Source: an uncultured Flavobacteriaceae bacterium
Lineage (GTDB): Bacteria; Bacteroidota; Bacteroidia; Flavobacteriales; Flavobacteriaceae
Length of the DNA stretch: 64,000 bases
Assembly: GCA_947500385.1 (NCBI GenBank)
Contig: CANMSA010000006.1
Span: forward strand, 1 to 64,000
Direction of reading: 5' to 3'
Shown one piece after another: positions 17,754 to 24,995 of the stretch. The number at the start of each line of letters is the position of its first letter. Position 1 is the stretch's first letter. The position numbers and the translations under genes were made by a program. Under the pieces are notes generated by a model. It did no database searches. It was given only the letters and a program-made list of their open reading frames with translations, and was not told the DNA's origin.

Positions 17754-17784
17754 TAAAATTACTTTTGTATAGAATAAAAGTCAA
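17754..17784 (-). promoter_or_regulatory. Candidate promoter of the Cys/Met PLP enzyme gene
   Basis: On the minus strand TTG (17782-17784), a 20-bp spacer and TAATTTTA (17754-17761, one mismatch to TAnnTTTG). It ends 18 bp before the ATG at 17735 and overlaps the oppositely oriented lrp promoter, so the two cannot be occupied freely at the same time. Confidence 0.5.
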
Positions 17785-17792
17785 TATATTTG
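17765..17792 (+). promoter_or_regulatory. Promoter of the Lrp/AsnC regulator gene
   Basis: TTG (17765-17767), a 17-bp spacer and TATATTTG (17785-17792) form an exact match to the Bacteroidota consensus TTG-N17-TAnnTTTG. It lies about 86 bp before the regulator's start and is interleaved with the three AGAAT boxes. Confidence 0.68.
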
Positions 17793-17836
17793 GTTATAAT
17801 TAGAATTTAAATCTACATAACTACTTTTATTAGAAT
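17771..17836. promoter_or_regulatory. Three phased AGAAT boxes, candidate Lrp operator
   Basis: AGAAT occurs at 17771, 17802 and 17832, that is at 31- and 30-bp steps, close to three helical turns. The second and third copies are embedded in the same TTAGAATTTAA sequence and are near-palindromes (arms AGA/TCT). The first lies between -33 and -7 of the lrp promoter and the others just downstream of it. This arrangement fits a multimeric Lrp protein wrapping DNA to control both divergent genes. Confidence 0.5.
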
Positions 17837-17878
17837 TTAATTCTTTGTAAATCCCCTTAATACCTATTTTAAAGAAAA

Positions 17879-18364
17879 ATGACCATGTTGAAACTGGATA
17901 ATACGGATCGGCTGCTGCTAAAACTTTTACAGGAAGACAGTAAGAAAACCACCAAAGAATACGCGAATGCCTTGCACCTCTCTACGACGGCCGTATATGA
18001 GCGCATTAAGCGTTTGGAGCGTACAGGGGTGATAGCGGGCTACGTTGCCTTAGTACAAAAAGCAAAAGTTAACAGGTCTTTCACGGTACTATGCCAAGTG
18101 CGGCTGGTACAACATATAAAGGAATTCGTAACCGACTTTGAACGGGCGGTACTTAAACTGAACGAGGTAGTGGAATGTTATCATACCAGTGGTGACTATG
18201 ACTATTTGTTAAAAATCCATGTGGCGGACATGGCCGCCTACCGGGAATTTATGATTTCCAAACTTACGGTCCTAAAACATATTGGCAGTACGCAGAGCTC
18301 CTTTAGCATCAAGGAGGTGAAGCATACAACGGCCATTGATTTGCAAACCTCGATTTCTGCTTAA
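17879..18364 (+). CDS. Lrp/AsnC family transcriptional regulator
   Basis: A 161-residue regulator. Residues about 6-55 form the AsnC-type helix-turn-helix (LDNTDRLLLKLLQEDSKK, then AVYERIKRLERTGVIAGY), and 70-150 form the RAM ligand-binding and oligomerisation domain (VTDFERAVLKLNEVVECYHTSG, GDYDYLLKIHVADMAAY). These proteins form octamers and respond to amino acids. It is divergent from a methionine/cysteine PLP enzyme, the usual context for a local Lrp-type regulator, and phased boxes in the shared region suggest control of both genes. The start at 17879 or two codons downstream are equally possible. Confidence 0.93.
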   Translation: MTMLKLDNTDRLLLKLLQEDSKKTTKEYANALHLSTTAVYERIKRLERTGVIAGYVALVQKAKVNRSFTVLCQVRLVQHIKEFVTDFERAVLKLNEVVECYHTSGDYDYLLKIHVADMAAYREFMISKLTVLKHIGSTQSSFSIKEVKHTTAIDLQTSISA

Positions 18365-18397
18365 TTAACATCAATAATCACGTTTATAGGTATTTAA

Positions 18398-18427
18398 TAC
18401 GTACATTCTAGCCTTAAAGTGTACGTA
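18398..18427. repeat. Inverted repeat before the ankyrin gene
   Basis: TACGTACA (18398-18405) and TGTACGTA (18420-18427) are perfect 8-bp arms with a 14-bp spacer; the right arm ends 2 bp before the ATG at 18430. This could be an operator or a 5' structure. No clear promoter was identified with it. Confidence 0.4.
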
Positions 18428-18429
18428 AT

Positions 18430-18930
18430 ATGAAGCGAAACGATTTTTTTAAGACCGCCGGCATGGGCAGTTTGGTATTTACGGCCCTACCTTTAATGTC
18501 ATTTAGTTCACAAGATGGGGAGAAACTCGATCCCACGATCGTACAAGAATTTGTGCGGGTGGCACATTCCGATTTCGATAAAGTGAAGCAAATGCTTGGG
18601 GAGTATCCTACATTGATCAATGCTGCCCATGATTGGAAAATGGGGGATTTTGAAACCGGGTTGGGAGCGGCGAGCCATGTTGGCCATATAGAAGTAGTAC
18701 ATTATCTTTTAGGAAAAGGTGCTCAGATCAACATATTCACCGCTTGTTTGCTCGGCGAGCTATCTATTGTAAAGCCGATACTCACGGCCTTCCCCGAAAC
18801 CATGAATGCGCTGGGTCCGCATGGTTTTACTTTGCTGCACCATGCTCAGAAAGGCGGTGATCCGGCACTCGAAGTAACCGAATATCTGATTTCTTTGGGA
18901 GCGAAAGAGACCAAAGTATCGCTCTATTAG
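18430..18930 (+). CDS. Ankyrin repeat protein with export signal
   Basis: A 166-residue protein. The N-terminus MKRNDFFKTAGMGSLVFTALP resembles the Tat-like leaders of Bacteroidota (basic KR, then hydrophobic stretch), but it lacks the second arginine of a strict twin-arginine motif. From about residue 35 it has degenerate ankyrin repeats: GLGAASHVGHIEVVHYLLGKGAQ, FTACLLGELSIVKPIL and HGFTLLHHAQKGGDPALEVTEYLISLGA. Ankyrin repeats mediate protein-protein contacts, and a partner is not evident. It follows the Lrp gene by 65 bp with its own inverted repeat, and it is followed by a hairpin before lpdA. Confidence 0.85.
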   Translation: MKRNDFFKTAGMGSLVFTALPLMSFSSQDGEKLDPTIVQEFVRVAHSDFDKVKQMLGEYPTLINAAHDWKMGDFETGLGAASHVGHIEVVHYLLGKGAQINIFTACLLGELSIVKPILTAFPETMNALGPHGFTLLHHAQKGGDPALEVTEYLISLGAKETKVSLY

Positions 18931-18982
18931 CATTGGGCGCCGTTGATGATAAAAGCGTTCTATATCCTTCGTTTTCTAACCC

Positions 18983-19001
18983 GGTTGGGCATTGCCCAAC
19001 C
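18983..19001. other. Short perfect hairpin upstream of lpdA
   Basis: GGTTGGGC and GCCCAACC are 8-bp arms with a 3-bp loop. No T-run follows on either strand, so it is a weak terminator candidate for the ankyrin gene at best. Its loop overlaps the -33 element of the lpdA promoter. Confidence 0.4.
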
Positions 19002-19021
19002 ATAAAACATTCGTATTTTTG
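18992..19021 (+). promoter_or_regulatory. Promoter of lpdA
   Basis: TTG (18992-18994), a 19-bp spacer and TATTTTTG (19014-19021) match the Bacteroidota consensus. It lies about 61 bp before the ATG of lpdA. Confidence 0.62.
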
Positions 19022-19081
19022 TTTGCTGTACGATGATTCTGATTCGTATCGGATAAAATAGTCCTGAACAAACAAAAATAC
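19013..19081. repeat. 13-bp inverted repeat spanning the lpdA leader
   Basis: GTATTTTTGTTTG (19013-19025) and CAAACAAAAATAC (19069-19081) are perfect complements separated by 43 bp. The left arm covers the -7 element and the right arm ends one base before the start codon, so in RNA or DNA the arms could sequester both promoter and start region. Confidence 0.55.
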
Positions 19082-19082
19082 T

Positions 19083-20489
19083 ATGACTCAATACGATGTA
19101 GCCGTAATAGGCTCTGGCCCAGGGGGCTACGTGGCAGCGATTCGTTGCGCACAATTGGGAATGAAAACGGCTATAATCGAGAAGTACAGTACGCTTGGAG
19201 GTACTTGTCTCAATGTTGGTTGTATTCCTTCAAAAGCATTACTCGATTCATCCCATCACTACGAAGACGCCATTAAACATTTTGACGAACACGGTATCGA
19301 GATACCGGGTGACATCAAGGTGAATCTTGAAAAGATGATAGGCCGCAAACAAGGTGTGGTCGATATGACCACTAAGGGGGTTCAGTTCTTAATGGACAAA
19401 AATAAGATTGACGTCTATGAAGGATTGGGTAGTTTTAAAGACGCTACACACATTGCGATTGCAAAAAATGATGGCAAGACGGAAACGATCGAAGCCAAGC
19501 ATACCATCATCGCTACCGGTTCAAAACCATCCACTTTGCCCTTTATCAAGTTGGATAAGGAGCGCATCATCACCTCAACGGAGGCGCTAAAACTAACGGA
19601 AATCCCGAAGCATTTATTGATTATCGGCGGGGGAGTGATCGGTTTGGAACTTGGACAGGTGTACCGAAGATTGGGCGCAGAGGTAACCGTGATCGAGTAC
19701 ATGGATCGTATCATTGCCGGAATGGACGCTGCCCTGTCCAAAGAGTTGATGAAGGCGATGAAGAAACAGAAAACTTCTTTCCAACTATCACACAAGGTAA
19801 CTTCTGTGGAAAGAAAAGGAAAAGAAGTGACTGTAAAGGCCGAAAATAAAAAAGGGGAGGAAGTGACCTTCAAGGGCGATTATTGTTTAGTGGCCGTAGG
19901 CCGAAGTCCGTATACGGAAGGTTTAAACGTGGAAGCGGCCGGCGTCGTCATGGGAGAGCGTGGTATGGTCGCTGTCAATGATCATCTACAGACCAATGTC
20001 CCTAATATTTATGCGATCGGCGATGTTGTTCGCGGGGCTATGTTAGCGCACAAGGCCGAAGAAGAAGGTACCATGGTTGCTGAAATCCTGGCAGGTCAAA
20101 AACCACACATCGACTACAATCTGATACCCGGGGTCGTGTACACCTGGCCGGAAGTGGCCGCCGTTGGAAAGACAGAGGAGGAGCTCAAAGAAGCCGGCGT
20201 GGCCTATAAAGTAGGGCAATTTCCGATGCGAGCTTTAGGTCGGGCAAGGGCGAGTATGGATGTTGATGGCTTCGTGAAGATTTTGGCAGATAAGAAAACA
20301 GATGAAGTACTTGGGGTTCATATGGTAGGCGCACGCTGTGCCGACTTAATTACCGAAGCGGTAACCGCGATGGAATTTAGGGCGTCGGCAGAGGATATTG
20401 CTCGAATGAGCCATGCACACCCCACCTATGCCGAAGCGGTGAAAGAAGCTGCGTTGGCCGCTACGGAGGACCGGGCGTTGCATATTTAA
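19083..20489 (+). CDS. lpdA: Dihydrolipoyl dehydrogenase (E3)
   Basis: A 468-residue flavoprotein disulfide reductase, the E3 component shared by pyruvate and 2-oxoglutarate dehydrogenase complexes and glycine cleavage. The FAD-binding GSGPGGYVAAIRCAQLG motif lies at residues 10-26, the redox-active disulfide in GGTCLNVGCIPSKAL, the NAD-binding GGGVIGLELGQVY in the middle, YAIGDVV, and the C-terminal dimer/catalytic segment ending HAHPTYAEAVKEA with the catalytic His-Glu pair. Length is normal. It has its own promoter and a strong terminator downstream, and it is not in an operon with other dehydrogenase subunits. Confidence 0.96.
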   Translation: MTQYDVAVIGSGPGGYVAAIRCAQLGMKTAIIEKYSTLGGTCLNVGCIPSKALLDSSHHYEDAIKHFDEHGIEIPGDIKVNLEKMIGRKQGVVDMTTKGVQFLMDKNKIDVYEGLGSFKDATHIAIAKNDGKTETIEAKHTIIATGSKPSTLPFIKLDKERIITSTEALKLTEIPKHLLIIGGGVIGLELGQVYRRLGAEVTVIEYMDRIIAGMDAALSKELMKAMKKQKTSFQLSHKVTSVERKGKEVTVKAENKKGEEVTFKGDYCLVAVGRSPYTEGLNVEAAGVVMGERGMVAVNDHLQTNVPNIYAIGDVVRGAMLAHKAEEEGTMVAEILAGQKPHIDYNLIPGVVYTWPEVAAVGKTEEELKEAGVAYKVGQFPMRALGRARASMDVDGFVKILADKKTDEVLGVHMVGARCADLITEAVTAMEFRASAEDIARMSHAHPTYAEAVKEAALAATEDRALHI

Positions 20490-20506
20490 AGCATTGATAC
20501 AAATAG

Positions 20507-20537
20507 AAAGCCCTGACAGCATTGTCAGGGCTTTTTT
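20507..20537. terminator. Rho-independent terminator between lpdA and the CDGSH gene
   Basis: Perfect 12-bp stem (AAAGCCCTGACA / TGTCAGGGCTTT) with a 4-nt loop and flanking A and T runs, between convergent genes. It can serve both directions. Confidence 0.9.
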
Positions 20538-20610
20538 ATTGAATGTATATCCATTGAAGCCCTGGAAAACTTTCGATTCGAAAAGCAATCGGTACAGGGC
20601 CAACTGGTCA

Positions 20611-20841
20611 TTACCCTTTGTGAGAACCATCGCAAAAGGGCGGATTCGCCGTTTTTTTGCAGGTGCATAACCAGGCTTCTTTATCCTCGTCGGCGGTGAA
20701 ACCCAAGGCGCCAGGTTTTTCTTGGGCGCGATGGGCACCGTCGCAAAAGGGTTGTGCCGCACTATGGCTGCAAGTGCACCATGCGTAGCGTTTGTCTTTT
20801 TCCAGCGTTACTTTGATTGGGGAATACTCATGTTCCTTCAT
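20611..20841 (-). CDS. CDGSH iron-sulfur domain protein (two copies)
   Basis: A 76-residue protein with two CDGSH-type [2Fe-2S] sites: CTCSHSAAQPFCDGAH and CTCKKTANPPFCDGSH, each giving the three-Cys one-His ligand set. The tandem form is typical of bacterial MitoNEET-like proteins, where one polypeptide replaces the dimer of the animal protein. It is probably a soluble electron or cluster carrier. The neighbouring acyltransferase-like gene on the same strand ends 48 bp upstream and has no evident functional link. Confidence 0.92.
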   Translation of the reverse strand: MKEHEYSPIKVTLEKDKRYAWCTCSHSAAQPFCDGAHRAQEKPGALGFTADEDKEAWLCTCKKTANPPFCDGSHKG

Positions 20842-20889
20842 AGGGATGCTTTTTTAAGGTGTCGTTAAACGAAGATAATCAAATCAGGT

Positions 20890-22074
20890 TTAACTCCTGA
20901 CGAAACCAATATAACGGAGCAGCCTATAGAAAGAGCTCTTAGCGACCTCCAACAGATATAGCAGGCGCTGTTCTGTTTTGATCCATAAAAAACGAAGGGA
21001 CGTGGCGACGTTTAATTTTATAAACTCTTTTCGTTCTTCATACCGTAGGGCCAAATAGGTGCAGCTTATCATGAACAACAAGGCGCCTACAATGACCATT
21101 GCAGGGGAAAGGGAGTGATGTAAAAAACCGTACAATCCGAGGCCGGTAAAACTTCCGTACAAGATGATAAAATGAATAATATAGATGGAAAGGGTGCTCT
21201 GTCCGATCTTGAGCAGCGTGCGATGCTGTAGCACTCCTCGAATCAACATAAACACCGCAAAGACCAGAAAAACATCTCCCAGGCGTATGAATAAGTAATT
21301 GTTGAAAAAAACATCTGCAAACAATTGAATGCCAGTTGCTCTGGAAAGTGCTAAAAACACATCAGAGGAATAAAAAATGAGCCCGCTGCCAACAGCGACC
21401 GCAATGGAAATCGCGGCGGGGTAAAGCCATTTGAAATTTTTATACTTGGTGAATACCAAGGAGAGAAAGCCCCCAAAAGTGGCATAGCCGAACCAAGGGA
21501 AGATGGTAAAGACCGACCCGTTGATCTTTGTAAAGTAGTTTGCCAAAAATTGTGGAACAAATTCCAATTGCATGCGCTGATAGGCAGGTTCGAAAACAAA
21601 AAGAAGTCCGGTAACGGCCACTAAAACAAATGGAAAAACTTTTTTGTTCAATTTAGATGTGAGCAAGTAGATTCCAACGATGCCCAGTAGCGACAAACCT
21701 ATACAATGCAATACGTCTACCAGATAAAAGGAAGCATAGATTTCTCCCTGCAACAGACCAAAAAGATTCATACGGAGTAAATATCCGATCAATAGGAGTT
21801 GAAGGCCACGGCGAACTCCTTTTTGAACTCGAGGATTTTGTAAGCCGATTTTATCACCTTTCACCAGTAAATAGGTAAAGATGAAACCGGAGACGGTAAA
21901 GAACACGGGGGCTGTAATGCCCCTAAAATATTTCCAAATATTGAAAGTTATATTGGAGTTGTCCCGAAACAGCGGGTCGAGCAGCCCGTCAATGAAATGT
22001 CCTTGGAGCATCATCAGTATGGCCCAGGCCCGCATTGCGTCAACAAAATATAATCTGGCTGTCTTGTTTTCCAC
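20890..22074 (-). CDS. Acyltransferase-like membrane protein (DUF1624/heparan-alpha-glucosaminide acetyltransferase type)
   Basis: A 394-residue protein with about ten transmembrane helices. The start RLYFVDAMRAWAILMMLQGHFIDG and the GITAPVFFTVSGFIF stretch match the membrane acyltransferase superfamily (acyltransferase 3 / DUF1624), in which the conserved Arg-Ala and His near the N-terminus help transfer acyl groups to sugars or other surface molecules. IGQSTLSIYIIHFIILYGS near the C-terminus is also characteristic. Substrate unknown. It is a single gene with about 200 bp before the divergent FMN reductase, a stretch in which I see nothing distinctive. Confidence 0.8.
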   Translation of the reverse strand: MENKTARLYFVDAMRAWAILMMLQGHFIDGLLDPLFRDNSNITFNIWKYFRGITAPVFFTVSGFIFTYLLVKGDKIGLQNPRVQKGVRRGLQLLLIGYLLRMNLFGLLQGEIYASFYLVDVLHCIGLSLLGIVGIYLLTSKLNKKVFPFVLVAVTGLLFVFEPAYQRMQLEFVPQFLANYFTKINGSVFTIFPWFGYATFGGFLSLVFTKYKNFKWLYPAAISIAVAVGSGLIFYSSDVFLALSRATGIQLFADVFFNNYLFIRLGDVFLVFAVFMLIRGVLQHRTLLKIGQSTLSIYIIHFIILYGSFTGLGLYGFLHHSLSPAMVIVGALLFMISCTYLALRYEERKEFIKLNVATSLRFLWIKTEQRLLYLLEVAKSSFYRLLRYIGFVRS

Positions 22075-22273
22075 TTTGAATGAGTAGTTAATAGTTTGGT
22101 CGTCTAAAACTGCTATCCTTTCGTATCCTTGGTTTTTCTATTTAAAAGGGGCTACCATCTATATACTTAATAAACAGTATGTTTGGATGTTTGACCGCGC
22201 AAAATTAGGTAAAATACCAACAATTCAGCAGAATTTGCGGTATTTTCGACATTCGAAACAATAAAACGCATTC

Positions 22274-22807
22274 ATGGGAATATTATTGGCATTTGCGGGT
22301 AGTAATTCTACTACCTCAATTAATCTTAAACTAGTTCGGCATACAGCCTCGTTAATTAAGGCCCATTCGGTACAAACCTTGGATATGAGTCGGTATCCAT
22401 TTCCGATGTATAGCATCGATGCCGAGAAGGAAAACGGTTTTTCAAATTCATTGATCGAGTTAAGGGACGATTTAAAGAAAGCTGATGGATTGATTATCTC
22501 GGTAAACGAGCATAATGGGGCGCCGTCCGCGTACTTTAAAAACCTATTCGATTGGTTTTCGCGTTTGGAACGTGAATTTCTAGATGGAAAGAAGGTATTT
22601 TTAATGGCTACTTCGCCCGGTAAACGGGGGGCGATCAGCGCCTTGGAAGAGGCGGAAAAGTTATTGCCGAGATTTGGAGCGACGGTGGTAACCACCTTTT
22701 CTTTGCCATCTTTTGGTACGACTTTCGACGAAAGAAAGGGTATTTTGGATAATGATAAATCTACTGAGCATCTCGGAAAATTGGAAGATTTTATCGGCAA
22801 TTTGTAG
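22274..22807 (+). CDS. NADPH-dependent FMN reductase family protein
   Basis: A 177-residue flavodoxin-like reductase. GILLAFAGSNSTTSINLKLV gives the phosphate-binding loop of the family, DGLIISVNEHNGAPSAYFKNLFDW fits the flavin-contact segment (usually P-E-Y-N, here N-E-H-N), and FLMATSPGKRGAI follows at the expected distance. It reduces FMN or quinones with NAD(P)H in the cytoplasm. It is 3 bp upstream of pabB on the same strand and is likely cotranscribed with it. Confidence 0.88.
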   Translation: MGILLAFAGSNSTTSINLKLVRHTASLIKAHSVQTLDMSRYPFPMYSIDAEKENGFSNSLIELRDDLKKADGLIISVNEHNGAPSAYFKNLFDWFSRLEREFLDGKKVFLMATSPGKRGAISALEEAEKLLPRFGATVVTTFSLPSFGTTFDERKGILDNDKSTEHLGKLEDFIGNL

Positions 22808-22810
22808 TCT

Positions 22811-24109
22811 TTGAGAAAAAAGGTTGTCTTTTCGGTGACGAATGTGGCGCGGTTCAAAACCCTGCTCTATTTTTGGTCACGACAGTTTCTGGAGGTCGCA
22901 TGGCTCGATAGCAACGGTCATAAGGATCCCCATGGTGTTTTTGATGCGATGCTGGCGGTAGATGCCCTTACGGTGCTGCAAACCGATATCCAAAATGCCT
23001 TTGAGGATTTACAACTGTTTCAGGAAGGTGCCCGCGATTGGATTTTCGGATATTTATCCTACGATTTAAAAAATGATTTGGAGGTCCTCAACTCTCGGAA
23101 TCCAGATCGTTTGGGTTTTCCGGAGTTATATTTTTTTAGGCCCAAGAAGCTCATCCTGATAAAGGGAAAGCAGGTGGAGTTCAACTACTTGAATATGGTG
23201 GCGGATGAAATAGAGGATGACTTTAGGGAAATTAGCGAGGCGGCCTTTCCAAAATCCAAAAAACGCCACAAGGCGGCTGCGCATATTAAATTGGGCATTT
23301 TTAAAGATGAGTATTTTTCAAGGGTTCAAAAAATGCTCGCCCATATTCGTCGCGGTGACATATATGAAGCCAATTTCTGCCAAGAGTGTTATGCAGAGCG
23401 GATTGAAATAGATGCCTGGAGAACCTACGATAGGCTAAATGCCATTTCAAAAGCTCCATTTTCATGTTTTTTACGCCTCAACGACCGTTACTTGTTATCT
23501 GCCTCTCCCGAAAGATACTTGCAACGAAAAGAAGAGGTGCTTATTTCCCAGCCTATTAAGGGCACCGCCCGCCGAAGCCAGGATCCAAAAGAAGATGCGG
23601 CGTTCAAAAAAGCCCTGGCAGAGGATTCCAAAGAGCGTGCTGAAAATATCATGATTGTTGATTTGGTGCGAAATGACATGTCGAAAAGTGCGCAAAAAGG
23701 AAGTGTTGTCGTCGAGGAACTATGCAAGGTGTATACTTTTGAACAGGTACATCAAATGGTTTCTACCATTCGCTCAAAGGTACGCGAAGGTGTTGGTTCG
23801 GTCGCGCTGTTGCGGGATACCTTCCCTATGGGTAGTATGACGGGTGCCCCGAAACTATCTGCCATGAAAATTATTGAAGAACTAGAAGCCTTTAAAAGAG
23901 GGTTGTACAGCGGGGCAGTTGGATACTTTACGCCTTCCGGGGATTTTGACTTTAATGTGGTGATTCGCAGCATTCTCTATAATGAAACCGAAAAATATGT
24001 TTCCTTTTCTGTGGGAAGTGCCATTACGGCCAAAGCAAGACCGGAAAAGGAATACGAAGAATGTTTGCTAAAGGCCAAAGCAATGCGGGAAGTGTTGGAA
24101 GGTAAATAG
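22811..24109 (+). CDS. pabB: Aminodeoxychorismate synthase component I
   Basis: A 432-residue chorismate-utilising enzyme for 4-aminobenzoate and folate synthesis. The C-terminal two thirds hold the anthranilate synthase/PabB fold: IRRGDIYEANFCQECYAER, SASPERYLQ, SQPIKGTARRSQDPKEDAAF, ENIMIVDLVRNDMSK, VHQMVSTIRS, FPMGSMTGAPKLSAM and YSGAVGYFTPSGD. The PIKGT motif supports PabB rather than anthranilate synthase. The start is TTG at 22811, 3 bp after the previous stop; no ATG lies near this N-terminus. No amidotransferase (pabA) or lyase is adjacent. Confidence 0.9.
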   Translation: MRKKVVFSVTNVARFKTLLYFWSRQFLEVAWLDSNGHKDPHGVFDAMLAVDALTVLQTDIQNAFEDLQLFQEGARDWIFGYLSYDLKNDLEVLNSRNPDRLGFPELYFFRPKKLILIKGKQVEFNYLNMVADEIEDDFREISEAAFPKSKKRHKAAAHIKLGIFKDEYFSRVQKMLAHIRRGDIYEANFCQECYAERIEIDAWRTYDRLNAISKAPFSCFLRLNDRYLLSASPERYLQRKEEVLISQPIKGTARRSQDPKEDAAFKKALAEDSKERAENIMIVDLVRNDMSKSAQKGSVVVEELCKVYTFEQVHQMVSTIRSKVREGVGSVALLRDTFPMGSMTGAPKLSAMKIIEELEAFKRGLYSGAVGYFTPSGDFDFNVVIRSILYNETEKYVSFSVGSAITAKARPEKEYEECLLKAKAMREVLEGK

Positions 24110-24125
24110 CTAAATAGTACAAGCG

Positions 24126-24950
24126 ATGCATTTAGAAGAATTTAGGTTTGAAGCCTACGGAACGTTCATTTCAGGACGCTATGTACAACCGGAAGAGGTA
24201 AAGGCGGTATTGGTCTTGGCCCATGGTTTTGGAGCGCACTCTGGCAGGTATTTAGAGCATGTAGTGCCAATGCTGTTGAAAACGGGCCTGGCCGTGGTGC
24301 TTTACGATACGATAGGTCATGGCCGATCGGGCGGTAAAAGAGGGCATTGTCCAAGCTACGATGCCTTGTTGTCAATTTTGGGAACCGTAATTGGGAAAGC
24401 AGCGCACTACTTCCCACGGCAGCCTCTTTTTCTTTATGGGCATAGCATGGGGGCGAACGTAGTATTGAACTACGTATTGCGGAAAGATGCCCGATTGCAA
24501 GGGGTGGTGGCGACGAGCCCCTATTTGCGGTTGGCTTTCAAGCCGCCAAGTTGGAAAATGGCCGTTGGGAAAATGTTGTTACGTCTAATGCCATCGGTAA
24601 CCTTGCCTTCCGGACTTGATCCAAAAGGAATTTCGAGGATTGCCGAAGAGGTGGAAAAGTACAAATCAGACCCGTTAATTTTTGATGCGGTAAGTCCAAT
24701 GTTTTCTTTTCCGATCATGGAGGCGGGGGAGTGGGCCATTGCCAATGCGCATACCCTTTCTGTGCCAACGCTTCTGATGCACGGCACCGCAGACCCTATT
24801 ATCGATTACCGGGCAACGGTTGAATTCGACCAAAACAGTTCAAAAACCAGCTTGTCATTATTCGAGGGTGGATATCACGAACTGCATTATGACCTGTGTA
24901 AAGACGAAATGCTTGCGATGGTATCGACTTGGATTGCCGAAAAGCTGTAA
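24126..24950 (+). CDS. Alpha/beta hydrolase (monoacylglycerol-lipase type)
   Basis: A 274-residue serine hydrolase of the Hydrolase_4 / lysophospholipase group. VLAHGFGAHSGRYLEHV is the oxyanion-hole region, GHSMGANVVLNYV holds the nucleophile Ser, MHGTADPIIDY the acid Asp and GGYHELHYD the catalytic His. There is no signal peptide, so it is cytoplasmic. Likely substrates are monoacylglycerols or lysophospholipids. It lies 16 bp after pabB and 45 bp before tilS, within a plus-strand run. Confidence 0.88.
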   Translation: MHLEEFRFEAYGTFISGRYVQPEEVKAVLVLAHGFGAHSGRYLEHVVPMLLKTGLAVVLYDTIGHGRSGGKRGHCPSYDALLSILGTVIGKAAHYFPRQPLFLYGHSMGANVVLNYVLRKDARLQGVVATSPYLRLAFKPPSWKMAVGKMLLRLMPSVTLPSGLDPKGISRIAEEVEKYKSDPLIFDAVSPMFSFPIMEAGEWAIANAHTLSVPTLLMHGTADPIIDYRATVEFDQNSSKTSLSLFEGGYHELHYDLCKDEMLAMVSTWIAEKL

Positions 24951-24983
24951 AAACACCGCTTTTCGTCTCCTATTTATTCTCCC

Positions 24984-24991
24984 TAACTTTG
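24984..24991 (+). promoter_or_regulatory. -7 promoter element of tilS, possibly leaderless
   Basis: TAACTTTG is an exact TAnnTTTG match ending 4 bp before the GTG start at 24996, the same spacing as at the TSUP gene. A TTTC rather than TTG lies about 20 bp upstream, so the -33 is weak. Confidence 0.42.
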
Positions 24992-24995
24992 TGTC

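Noticed and set aside
22225-22857. 210-codon minus-strand frame opposite the FMN reductase
   Set aside because: The plus-strand frame carries clear flavodoxin-like motifs and abuts pabB; the reverse frame has no recognisable pattern.
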